From NCBI GenBank assembly GCA_005765155.1, contig VCCP01000004.1, positions 2,852,001-2,916,000 on the forward strand: a stretch of DNA of 64,000 bases. Reading direction: 5' to 3'. Every line of letters starts with the position of its first letter. The first letter of the stretch is position 1. The position numbers and the translations under genes were made by a program. The notes below the pieces were generated by a model. It saw only the letters and a program-made list of their open reading frames with translations. It made no database searches and was not told the DNA's origin. The DNA is from Zelopaecilomyces penicillatus (taxonomy: Eukaryota; Ascomycota; Sordariomycetes; Hypocreales; Pseudodiploosporaceae). Shown one piece after another: positions 11,742 through 21,875 of this stretch.

Positions 11742-13403
11742 GGCGGGCGGTGGGGGGGCCGTTGGGTGGATCCGCCTTCCGTATTACTGTGTCTCTAGAT
11801 TTTCCCTTATGTTCCTTGCCTCTACGGCTCGGTGTCAATCAATGCCGGACGTGGAGGGCGGTGGTGGAGGTGGTGGAGGAGATGATATTGGCGAAAATTC
11901 ATGGATAGGACTGAGTGAGTGGTGGAGGAATGCCGGGAATGGAGGGGTAAACGTCACTGGAACTTGGAAGGCATCGGCACAGGCAGGTTGGTAATTAGTC
12001 CTTATTACGCCCGCCACTGTACGTATTCGTTAGGAGTATAGGAGCACATGCCCCGCAGTTCAGGCGGAAGCCGAGTGGTAACCCACTGCTACAGCCGCTG
12101 TGAGAACCCAGACTCCCGCTAATCCACCTGTAGCTAGCAGCCATCTCTAGGGCATGTGCCGCCAGAGACATGTCGCCTAATGCCTGCTGTCATAGGCGGT
12201 CATCGGGGCCTGTGGCAGCTGCATGGTGATTTGCAGCGGTTGGGCTGCAGCGGTTGAGCGCCTAGTGCGGTGTCAACAGCCTCAACAAAGACGTAAAGTT
12301 AAATTCCCTGCCAGTTACTTCAATCAACCGGAAGTCTCCGGACGACCTCATTGTTCCATCTCAGTGGAAGCGCCAGGCAAGAGGCAACACACAAGTCAAT
12401 GCGCTGTATTGGTAGTTGGCATGTATTTTGCTGTATCAGATCCAGTGTGTTTCAATGGAAACCCATATTTGATAGTACCTAAATGCATTATAGCGATACA
12501 TAAGCAGTCCAGACGTAATGTGCAGGTCATCCGAACCAATGGTCTAACGTCAACCAGTAAATGAAGGGCATTCAACGACTCACTGATGTGATAAAAATCA
12601 GCCACTTTATGGCTTTGATAAGATGCTATGTATTTATTTCTTTGCTGCTTTCTAGGGCTGCTCACTACACGTCAGGTATTATTTAGTACTTTGAAGTTAT
12701 TAATAGGTACCCAACCACTCAATTATTGGGTCAGGCCCAGTTAGTGGAACTCGGCATAAACTTTTGCTGCCCTGCTCCCCATCGCAGGCTCATCGGTCAA
12801 TTTTCCACAGTGGCAGTTGACATTGAACATTCTGCATTTGTGAACTCATATGAATAGAGTCTGTTGAAATTGGAGAACAGCAAGACTCAACTTCTCTAAC
12901 TTAGCAACACCGCAACACCGCTGGAAACAAATACTACCTGAACATCGCGTATATTACAGTTTGAATGAACACATTATATATGTTAACCTCGCTTCAACAA
13001 AGTATCAATCAGTTTACTCAGCATTGAGTGTTATATTGATAGATAAATTCTAAGTCTGTAATCAATACTGAATACTGTACCAACAAAGAGCTAGTGTACC
13101 TTGGAGCAGGCAATGAAGCAAGCATAAATGCTTGGCTGGATTTACCACGCACTATGGACAGGCTACTTACGGACTGAGACATGTTGGATTCCAAGAGCCC
13201 GACATACAGTGAGTGTAGCATAGCATGTTGCGCTAGAGCATGTCCTGATTTCAATCGTTCCTTACCACCACCAACCTAGCAATCCAATGAGCAAACTCCA
13301 CACCTCGTCGCAGAACTCCAAATGGCGTCAAATGCCGGGTGTTCTCTCCGCCCGTTTTCACCCGTCCACATGGATTGCTTCAACATCGCTGGTCGTCATC
13401 AAA
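11742..13403. other. Intergenic region upstream of SNF1
   Basis: It contains the SNF1 promoter, with a GGT/GGA-rich stretch at about 11850-11882, and unremarkable sequence up to the tRNA-Asn gene. No supported gene; short frames lack splice signals and recognisable residues. Confidence 0.5.
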
Positions 13404-13499
13404 TCCTCTGTGGCGCAATTGGCTAGCGCGTCTGACTGTTATTATCCGTTCTGGATATCTGATATCAGGAGGTTGGAAGTTCGAGCCTTCCCGGAGGAG
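13404..13499 (+). tRNA. tRNA-Asn (GTT) with a 22-nt intron
   Basis: It folds as a full cloverleaf. The acceptor TCCTCTG pairs with CGGAGGA (7/7, one G-U). The D stem is GCGC/GCGC, the anticodon stem TCTGA/TCAGG, and the T stem GGAAG/CTTCC with loop TTCGAGC. The spliced anticodon loop is CTGTTAA, giving anticodon GTT. A 22-nt intron sits one base 3' of the anticodon, the standard position. Discriminator base G. A T-run follows within about 25 bp. Confidence 0.93.
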
Positions 13500-13599
13500 A
13501 GTAAATCATGCCTAGTTTATATTTTTGCCAACTTATTTATTAAATGTATAAAATATTAATATAATATTTTTTTTGACTAAATCAGATGGTTATATAAAA

Positions 13600-13655
13600 G
13601 AGTATTGCTATTCGCATATTACTTTTTTGCTATTCGCACATTAGTGGCCTATGCA
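13600..13655 (+). repeat. Left terminal inverted repeat of the transposon
   Basis: 56 bp matching the reverse complement of 16297-16352 with 3 transitions. It contains the motif TTGCTATTCGCA twice (13605-13616 and 13627-13638), 22 bp apart. Confidence 0.9.
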
Positions 13656-16296
13656 CACTCTACCATATACCCCTCCACTGACTTTGCCATACCCTCATAT
13701 ACAAATTATAGTATATTAGGCTGGAATTTTTTATAAGCTGCTATCAATGCAACAGTAATTTAATTCCTTAATTGAACTAGCTAGCTATACTATATAAGGC
13801 TGGCCTAATTCCTTTAAATCTGTACTCTTCTTTAAAGTATTATACTTTAAGTTATATGCTTGGTTGTATAGTATGATCTGAACTTTCTATCCCTGATGCC
13901 TCTGGTACCTCTGGTATAGAAGCTGATATAGCCTCTTATCCTACTTAAAGTCACTATCGCTTATTAATTGGGTTATTGCTTGATCGATCAATAGATAGAG
14001 CCTGACTTAAGGCTTCCTTGATCTTATATCCTAAAGGCTCTCTATGAATACTGGCATTAAGTCTCTATGAAGCTGGCTGGCTTATATAGGGCAAGCGGGT
14101 GTGCCTGTGCCTATGCCTGTGCATGCTCTATATAGCTGGAATAGCTTTACTTTTCTCTATGCTTTGTATGCTAAGCTTGGATGGTATTAGCAGCTTCTTA
14201 TTTATTGTAAGGCATAGGTGGCCATGAAGGTTTTTGATAATATCAGGATCATGGATTTAAAGCAGTGGTTCTTCCAAATCCTAGTGATTGAATTAGCTAG
14301 GATCTTCTATAATAAATAGGGCTCTCTTTATTAATAGCTTTTCAAGCCATTAATAAGGATGAATATCCTCTTTATAGAATGATTCTATAGCCTTTAGCTT
14401 CTATAGAATAAGATGTGTATAGGGGAGCCTATACTGTTATATGAAGTGATTACTATAAGGTTTGAGTGGTATAGCTTTATAGGTTGATGATGGAATCATA
14501 GCTAGGGCTAGCTGATATTACTTATTGATTAAATTAATGGCTATGTATATAATAGTGGTGGTTATATTATTAAGCTAAGCCTGCCCAAGGAATTGAAGCT
14601 GTTGGTGTATCTGTATTATAGTAGCCTTTTTGATGTATATATGCTCTTTTTGTTATATTATTTACTATGCTGAATTGAAGAGAAAATAAAGATCTATATG
14701 CCTGCTAATTAGATAGGATTTTAGATCTTTATATATTGTTTTGGTAGGGCTATTAACTTGTTGATCAAAGTTATAGTATTTATTAAGATAATACTTTGCT
14801 TACTGCCTATACTAAGGTATATATTCCTTTAAAATATATATCAAGATATGATTTTGGTAGCTATTATATATAGTCTTTATCTTTTGCTATGCCTTAAAGA
14901 AATCAGTTTCCTATGGTATATAGATAATAGCCTGCTAAGCTTTAAATATAGTATCTTGGTTATAGTTATTAAAGCTAGGGCTGGGGGCTATATCGGTCTT
15001 AGTAAGCTGCTGTTCTGCCTCTTGTATAGCTAAATTATTATTAATTTCCTTAGTCTTGATATCTTTAATACTATTAGGAGCTATAGGGGTATTTGGGTCT
15101 CTTTAGTATAATTGAATCTTTGATTTTATATTAGTGTTTATATAGTAAATATAAAGCTATTATTATAAGTCTAGGAAAGTTAGATCTAAAGCTCTCTTTA
15201 AAGCTATTTCCTTATTAATGATAATTATATATAATGTATGGATATCAAGCTAGCTATGGAAATTATAAAGCTGCTTATAGAGCTATTAAAATCTGATCTC
15301 TTTCTCTATATTAATAAGGCTAAAGGTGAAATTTGCAAGGGATTTCTAATCAGTGATATCAGTGATCTGAAAAAGATAGAGTTTAAAGTGATTAGTTTTA
15401 TATATATTATCTATACCAAGAACCTTAGGAAAACGCTTCTATATAACTTTATACTATGGAAAAGTCTATAAAATAGCCTTAAGCTTATTATTAGGAGAGA
15501 ACTTTGTATGATACTATAAGCCGCCCTTCTCAAGGGCCTTGATAAAGGCTTGTGTTGCTGTGAGGCCTCCAAGGCTAGCGGTATGAAGCTTCTAATGGTC
15601 ATTATAGATATCCTTTTGAATAAAAAAGCTAGCTTCTATAGGGCTTGAAGACTTTAGGATATTATGTATCTTGCGGGCAGCTAGGCCATGGTTTTCAATA
15701 AGTATATTCTAAAGCATCTACTATGACTCTATACAGTGATATAGTATAGGATGCATAGAGGTATCTAGTGATGGTGGGTGGTTATGTTCACTTTCTATTA
15801 TATAAAAAGTCTATTTCTAGTTTGATTTTAGTATAGCTGAAGCAATGATCTTGAACTTATAATCTAATTGCTTGATAGAAGCCTATTAAAGCCTTAGGCT
15901 AGTGGAAGCTCTTGCCCTAGCCCTATTGTATATAAGAGTATAGGAAGATGGGGTTTTGATACCATTGCCGTTAAAGTTATAAGGGTTATATAATGATTTC
16001 TTCATTAAAGCTATGCTATTATTATAATGAAAATTCTAAAGGAATTCGTAAAGCTTAGCGAAGGATATGTATATCACTGATAGCAGCATTAGGGGTGGAA
16101 ATAAGGCAGCTATATTGTTAAAGTGTTGAGGGAGGTAAAGTTGTGATATTGTAAGTTGAATATGAAGGTGGAATTATAACGAGGTTGTTGTAGGGCTGTA
16201 TGTGACTTTTGCGGCATCCTTTAAAGTGCCAGCCTTATATAGCTAAATTTGGGTGTGTAGGCCTGGGATAGAGGGGTGTGCATAGAAAATAAGCTA

Positions 16297-16352
16297 TGCA
16301 CAGGCTACTAATGTGCGAATAGCAAAAAAGTAATGTGCGAATAGCAATACTC
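16297..16352 (-). repeat. Right terminal inverted repeat of the transposon
   Basis: Counterpart of the left repeat, with the same two TTGCTATTCGCA motifs in inverted orientation. Compared with it, the left arm has T for C at position 18 and A for G at position 52; the right arm has A for G at position 47. Confidence 0.9.
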
Positions 16353-16467
16353 ATATAAAATAATCTATACTACTTATATACTTGCTTTCTTTAAAAAATG
16401 GAATGGATGAAGTTATAGATCAAAAAGGCATACTGGATAGTATAGATATATCAAAAAGTTGAGACAT

Positions 16468-16549
16468 TGCGTAATCTGGGAATCGAACCCAGGGCTCCCC
16501 GACGTTGCACGAATGGCAACGGAGAATTTTACCACTAAACCAATTACGC
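16468..16549 (-). tRNA. tRNA-Gly (GCC), copy A, with an 11-nt intron
   Basis: Minus-strand cloverleaf: acceptor GCGTAAT/ATTACGC, anticodon stem CTCCG/CGGGG, spliced loop TTGCCAT with anticodon GCC, T arm CTGGG-TTCGATT-CCCAG, discriminator A. The intron TTCGTGCAACG follows position 37. It is the first of three tandem copies. Confidence 0.93.
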
Positions 16550-16564
16550 TAATTGATCATGTCT

Positions 16565-16646
16565 TGCGTAATCTGGGAATCGAACCCAGGGCTCCCCGAC
16601 GCTGCACGAATGGCAACGGAGAATTTTACCACTAAACCAATTACGC
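16565..16646 (-). tRNA. tRNA-Gly (GCC), copy B, with an 11-nt intron
   Basis: The mature sequence is identical to copy A. The only difference is one base in the intron (TTCGTGCAGCG). Same strand; only 15 bp separates it from copy A. Confidence 0.93.
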
Positions 16647-16658
16647 TGAATAGTGACC

Positions 16659-16740
16659 TGCGTGATCTGGGAATCGAACCCAGGGCTCCCCGACGTTGCA
16701 CGGATGGCAACGGAGAATTTTACCACTAAACCAATCACGC
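16659..16740 (-). tRNA. tRNA-Gly (GCC), copy C, with an 11-nt intron and variant acceptor stem
   Basis: Same fold as copies A and B. The acceptor stem is GCGTGAT/ATCACGC: both strands of one pair have changed (A5-T68 to G5-C68), so pairing is kept. The intron differs by one base (TCCGTGCAACG). It lies 12 bp from copy B. Confidence 0.93.
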
Positions 16741-17967
16741 TGGATGGTCTGAATCCCATTGCTGTGATTCGTTGAGGATCGACGGAGCACAATGTCTATA
16801 TCAACCCGCAGTTGACCATGTTCTCCAGGGATTTTTGTCGTAGGTAACGGCCATAGTCGTACAGCTTGGAAAGGAGACCAAGCTTGTAAGGCAGGTGAAA
16901 TCATAGACAATACAAGCGAATCTCTTAGCACATAGTTGTACAATCAAGTACTCCAAGTACCTAGTTTGCCTAAACATGAAAGAACATGAGGATAAGAAGG
17001 TAGATAACTTCCTAGTATAGTATAAGTTACCATCATAGTAATAAGAGTTCAAGGTGTGTGAACTATACTTTATATTTATTGCTGCTTCTTTTAGGAAATA
17101 ATAGCAAGTATCGCGTATTTCTATTAGAAATCCAGAAGGTCGGCAGTGTTAAATAGGGTAATCCATTTATTACCTCTCTAGCAACGATAAATTATCTCGC
17201 AAGATAATGCTTGGAACTACGTATGTAACACATTTCGGCACCACTGTTGTCATCTCATTAAAGCATCATCAGCTTCTCCTCGAATCCCCCTCTAGAGTAC
17301 AAAATAAGAACCACACACATGCGCGAGAGCGCTATCACGAAGCCCTCAAGTCATACAAAAGCATTATTCCACTGAACCACAGCAATTACAGCCAGTTTCA
17401 AGCTACTTTGACTTATTTGATATGTATACTCCCGCAGTCAAATCGAAAGACGATGTATTGTGGCCATTCTTCAATACTGATAGCTTGACAATAAATGAGC
17501 ACGCCAGTATTTGTATTTATACTAAAGAGATATAGCATCGCCCTACTTTGTTAAATATAATAGTTCTCGCGCTGTAGCTTTGGAGATCTGAGTCTGTTCG
17601 ACGCAGCCATTGATCATCCTATTGAGAACCCAGGGATTGATAGACCGTGCAATGGCTCAACACTTTGAAATGAGTGATGTATATTGTATTATTTTTTTTG
17701 GCGAACTCCAACGCCCTCCCTCTAAAAAAGAAAGAAAAACAGAAACAGAAAATGGAGAAGGCCCCGAGCCCTTAGATGGCTCGCCGAGTGTTAAATAAAT
17801 GATGGAAATGTACCCCCACGCGCTGCTCCCAACAATCTGCCGCTTGTCACTCACACCCTTTCGTGACAGATAAACGCACGATTGAACCTCCATATTGTTG
17901 ACTTCCACCAGTGTATCATGTAATTGCTATCTTTCTTTTCTCATTATATTTAATGGCACCTGCAATT
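16741..17967. other. Gene-free stretch after the tRNA-Gly cluster
   Basis: AT-rich in places (about 17040-17210), with no gene, tRNA or clear repeat that I can support. The short frames here lack splice signals and known residues. Confidence 0.45.
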
Positions 17968-18394
17968 TCAGTCGGTAACAGTACAAGTAGGATCCGGAAT
18001 GACTCTACTTCCACCACGACCAGGTCTTGAAACAGCGGTTCGACATATATTGCCACAATTTTCTCGACAGCATACAGAACCGGATCTGCAATCAGAGTCG
18101 TCGCAACACTGTACCTGTAGTTTGATCTTATTAATATAGAACGGCAACAGATGAAGAAAAAGACATCGACAATAATAAAAAGGGAGCAAAGATAAGATAG
18201 TAGGATTTAGAAAAATATCCATTGTGACAGAAATCACTTACCCTTGCGGCAAAGCATAATACATTAGTTGGCGTAGGACAAAAACTCGTTTCGCTTGATA
18301 TTGCCAGAGACCTCGGTTCCTGACTTGGTGGGCATGGAAAAGCTGTAGCTGTCATAACTGCAGCAGCTGCGATGCTAACAAAAAGTCGCACCAT
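17968..18394 (-). CDS. Small secreted cysteine-rich protein with WAP-type cysteine pattern
   Basis: Exons (minus) 18394-18242 and 18114-17968 (127-nt intron, GTAAGT...CTACAG) give 99 aa. Residues 1-20 are a signal peptide (hydrophobic Ala-rich core, likely cut near Pro20). The mature part has 11 Cys at 21, 39, 47, 54, 55, 60, 66, 67, 71, 75 and 95. Residues 54-75 read C-x5-C-x5-CC-x3-C-x3-C with Asp57 inside the first gap, exactly the WAP (four-disulfide core) spacing and its CxxDxxC hallmark. Cys39-Pro40 and Cys47 would be C1 and C2; Cys55 is extra. WAP proteins in animals are often protease inhibitors or antimicrobials; any role here (effector, inhibitor) is inference. The C-terminal tail is basic and Gly-rich (RPGRGGSR). 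It lies beside a second small secreted protein on the same strand. Confidence 0.78.
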
Positions 18395-19041
18395 TTCGAA
18401 TGATAGTAGGGTCTGTATAAAGATATAGAGATCTCGGGCTTTGATCCGGCTAATTTGTTCTATATTAAAGCAAGATGGCTCTGGGCAAGAGCACTGGTAA
18501 GATCCTCGTGAGCTTATATAGTTGTAGACTCTTGAAATATTACAAATACACAAAGAATACGCAATTCATCTTTTTTTTTTGCTTCTTTCATTATGATTCA
18601 CCTCTTGTACTGGCTGAATGAAGGATCTACCATGTACGTCATAGACAACCGACAGTTTTACCTCGTACAGCATTGAAGTAAAAGGTTAGCAAGCATCGGG
18701 CTGGTCACGAAGCAACGCCCGGGAATTCTCTGATTGGAGCGCGTTTATCCATAGCAGGACCGAGAGACAGGTGTGGGCAGCATGACAGGCCCATGATCAT
18801 CGGTCGCAATCCAGCCCCGGGCCAAAGTTACATGCTACCTGAATCATCATCGTCATGCTCGGAGCTAAGGCAGAGTTTTGACAGGTACGATTAAGGCTAC
18901 CTAATTACCGCACTAATCGATCTAGACTAGGATACATGAGCATTGATCTCCCGGCCAAATTGCGTTGGCAGGCGATCCCTAATTCAATCATTGGTATTTT
19001 CGGCCAGATCCTCATATGACAACCAACATAAACTAACTTCT
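18395..19041. other. Spacer between the two small secreted protein genes
   Basis: Promoter region of the WAP-like gene and 3' flank of the next gene. Nothing else is supported. Confidence 0.5.
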
Positions 19042-19313
19042 TTAAGTTTCTGTCGGAAGGCAGCAGCGCTTACAATTGGCGTCACTAGTGTCCGGAACCT
19101 GATGGAATTAGCATGATGTAGTGTAACCCCAAAAAACAACTGCCTGGGTTTCCCTGGACATACCAAATTATCAACGCAATCAACTTCTTGGGGCCAACAG
19201 AGTGATAGACAAGTCCCCGAAGGCGACCCAACCTCTCTAACATTGAGCCCAATCATGTTAGGAGCAGACATAGCTGCTCTTACAAGAAGAAGAGTGATAA
19301 TGGAGGCCTTCAT
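19042..19313 (-). CDS. Small secreted cysteine-rich protein, 68 aa
   Basis: Exons (minus) 19313-19164 and 19098-19042 (65-nt intron, GTATGT...CATCAG) give 68 aa. The N-terminus MKASIITLLLVRAAMSA is a signal peptide. The mature peptide of about 51 residues has six Cys at 35, 39, 46, 59, 62 and 63, in the pattern C-x3-C-x6-C-x12-C-x2-CC, enough for three disulfides. Without splicing the frame continues into an unrelated, mostly Cys-free tail; the splice adds the last three Cys and a quick stop, which supports the model. No family recognised. Size, secretion and Cys content are typical of effector-like or antimicrobial peptides, but function is unknown. Same orientation as the WAP-like gene about 650 bp away. 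Confidence 0.68.
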
Positions 19314-20096
19314 CTTGAGTAGTGTTCTGTGGCAGAGAGTATGTTGAACGGTCGTAATTGGATTGTGAGTGTTTGCAATATTACCATAGTTTATTCAACT
19401 AGACCTCATTGTATGACATGAATTGTTGACCGTTTTATAATTCTGCCTATGAAATATGTTATGCCATTAGAGGTAACATTAACATGTACATTCACGTCAT
19501 TTTCAAAGCTCTGCGCACAATGAAGCTCCATCGTCGCTGCGACAGCAAATGGGACATACATTATTAGTAGGCAATTAGTATGGCAAACACGTACCATCGT
19601 GCGTTAGTTTCACCCAGTCAGAACGTCACTGCTATTGTCAATCTGGGAAACTACAATCATCTGCGCCAAACGTCTGACGCAATTTTGCATCCACATCAGC
19701 CAGATTCCGTCATGTATATGTCTTGATAGACTACGTTATTTCAAAAGAGAGTCTCTTCTGCTTAGTTACTGAAGTAACGGCTCCGCACCTTTACTGGGAT
19801 TCGGCGATCATTTCTTTTGAACCCCCGGGGCATGTTGTATCATGTCTCAGTTGACATCAAGGCATCGTCGATGGCTGTGCAAACAGCAAAAATGACCTGA
19901 AGGATGGGGCTGCAGCACCAATTCTGGGTACGTGGCAGACATCCCACTGAGTTCCAAAAGGGGCTCGCAGAGCCAAGAGTAGACAGGTTATTGCGAAAGT
20001 GCTGATTGAGATTGCTGCATTGGTTTATAGCGTTACAACACCGGCATTTGCATAGACTTCTTCGGGCAAAATAGAAAAAAAAAAACCATCATGGCC
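19314..20096. other. Intergenic region
   Basis: Upstream region of the 68-aa secreted protein gene and the 3' flank of the UNC93-like gene (A9 run near 20075-20084). No gene seen. Confidence 0.5.
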
Positions 20097-21875
20097 TCAA
20101 TGCTGTGACCTTTCAGTCACCACCGCATCTACCACCTTGCCTGAATTCTCCTTCTCATCATCCGCGGACATGTATTCGGCCAATCTGGAGCTCTCAGGGT
20201 GTTCCGGCACCAACAACACAGCCCAGGTTGTAGCGGGGATTGTGATGCAGAACATGATGAACGCAACAACTAGATTCAACATTGGAGCAAATTTCGCGGC
20301 GCCGATTCCAAAGGCTAACGCTGAGCCTAAAGACTCAAACGATCGGACAATTCCCACCACTCGGGTCAGCGCCTCCAGGTCATTGAAGAAGGCACCTACA
20401 ATCCAGTATACAAACATGAAATGAGACTCGTTAAAGAATCTCGAAGAAGGTCAGCCGAATGTGGCTCGGGAAGAGAAGAGAGTGGAGTGCACTTTTACGT
20501 ACCTGATCAACACCATGCTGGCGAATCCGCGACCGAAGCCAGGGATATCCCAGTCGAGTGTCACTTTGGGAGATGAATCGGCATAGAGCTTCTCGTTGGA
20601 AATCTGCCAGGCGAACAGAGACAGCATTGATACAGAGAAGAATGCCCATGTTGCTTTCGCAAGGGTCGGTCGGCTGAAGCGTTTCGAGTCATAGACCCAT
20701 CCCCATATCAAGTTTGCAGCTGTAGCGACGATGCCAGAAACTAGAGCGCTCAAGGTACGCGCCCTAACAGAAAAGCTGTTGCATATAATCAGTACACCAT
20801 AATGGCCGAGCGACCACCCTTATGAAAAAGCAGTAAACATAAAGAAAGGAGTATCAGAAGTAGAGGCTTACTATTTCGTCTGGTAAATCCCCAGATATAT
20901 CCCGTTCCACCCAAACCCAACCAGAACGGGAATAAGCAGATATACCTGTCGTCTCCTGAGCAGAGCCCACATACTGCGAATCTCCGCCCGGATCGAGGCA
21001 TTCTTGGTAGGATCCGGAAGCCTGCTGCCGTCGGGACGGATAACCTTTTTCGGCGGTGAGATCAGAAAAGATAGAGGAAGTCCCATACACTGCAAGCCGA
21101 TCAGAACTAGATATGTTGTATACGAGACTTTGCCGCGCTGCCCATTCTTCGCATTGAGAGACAATTGAATTGATGATCCAATGAGCTGGCCAAGTTCCCT
21201 AAGACCAAGCCATATTCCAGCTGCAGAGAAATGAAATCACCTATCAGCACATGTGCTTGTAAAAAAGGTAATGGAAGGAAGGTTCTCAGCTTACTGAACT
21301 TTCCTCGATCCTTAACGTCACTATATCCAAGAGCAATGGCTCCCTCGGAAGCCCACAGGGCGGAAGCAGCAACACCACATATTCCGCCTCCGACCAGTAC
21401 GAACCATTCATTTCCATAGCGATTGTTAACGTAAAGAGAGGCCGAGTAAGGAGCAAACCCCAGGGTCCCCAGCATTAGAATCCACTTGACTCCGAGCCTG
21501 TTCGACAAGACTGAGAATATGGAGCACCCAAAGACCATGATGCTGGTGAGATTCAAGATATTCTAGTAAGCCAAACCGTGTTTTTTTTTTTGAAGGGATT
21601 TTTTTACTCAAATCATTATTTGGATAGATGCTAACATACCCGAAAGTGAGAGAGTTTGATCCGTTGACAAGATACGGCTCCTGCTGTCCTCCCGCACCAG
21701 TACTGTTCATGGCGAGCCAGATGCCTGGTTGTGTAAATGCAATGAGGCCGACGATGATAACGTTAAAGAGCGGGCTCCGATACCATCTCGTAAAGCGCGA
21801 GACTGGCTTCGTAATGGTGTCCATTCCGTCACTCTCCTCAGACAGATTCTCTATGACAGACTGCGTCAGCGGCAT
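20097..21875 (-). CDS. UNC93-like major-facilitator membrane protein
   Basis: Multi-pass membrane protein of the UNC93/DUF895 branch of the MFS; substrate unknown in fungi. Exons (minus) 21875-21640, 21542-21295, 21220-20872, 20775-20503 and 20439-20097 give 482 aa. About 10-12 hydrophobic segments are visible, with family-like stretches such as the loop before the first segments (TRWYRSPLFN), GICGVAASALWASEGA, YFSVRARTLS and FVYWIVGAFF. The acceptor of intron 1 (CACCAG at 21543-21548) was chosen because it joins LTFG directly to IMVFGC as in related proteins; an upstream AG would run into a stop. The C-terminus is short and hydrophilic. Its neighbours are small secreted protein genes, so it belongs to the accessory block. 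Confidence 0.88.

Larger units (their letters stand above)
13592..16360. mobile_element. Decayed hAT-like DNA transposon, 2753 bp plus 8-bp target duplication
   Basis: The element spans 13600-16352. Both flanks carry the identical 8-mer ATATAAAA (13592-13599 and 16353-16360), an 8-bp target site duplication that fits the hAT pattern nTnnnnAn. The termini are inverted repeats of about 56 bp, beginning GAGTATTGC, with three mismatches, all transitions. The inside is strongly AT- and TpA-rich, with stops in every frame and no intact transposase. Many in-frame TAA/TAG stops on the minus strand look like former CAA/CAG codons. This fits repeat-induced point mutation (RIP). hAT assignment rests on the duplication length and consensus, because no transposase domain can be read. 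It sits between the tRNA-Asn gene and the tRNA-Gly cluster. Confidence 0.85.

Noticed and set aside
15238..15471. 77-codon frame inside the transposon
   Set aside because: AT-driven low-complexity Ile/Leu/Lys sequence in RIP-decayed DNA; not a working protein.
16468..16740. Three near-identical, evenly spaced repeats that look at first like a CRISPR-type array
   Set aside because: Each unit folds as a full tRNA-Gly with anticodon GCC; the spacers are only 12-15 bp and the host is a eukaryote.
21540..21640. Alternative splice of the UNC93-like intron 1 using the acceptor CTTACTAG
   Set aside because: It runs into a stop codon after the canonical GTATGT donor; the downstream CACCAG acceptor keeps frame and matches the family.
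17968..21875. Secondary-metabolite gene cluster around the transporter
   Set aside because: No synthase, tailoring enzyme or pathway regulator is present nearby.
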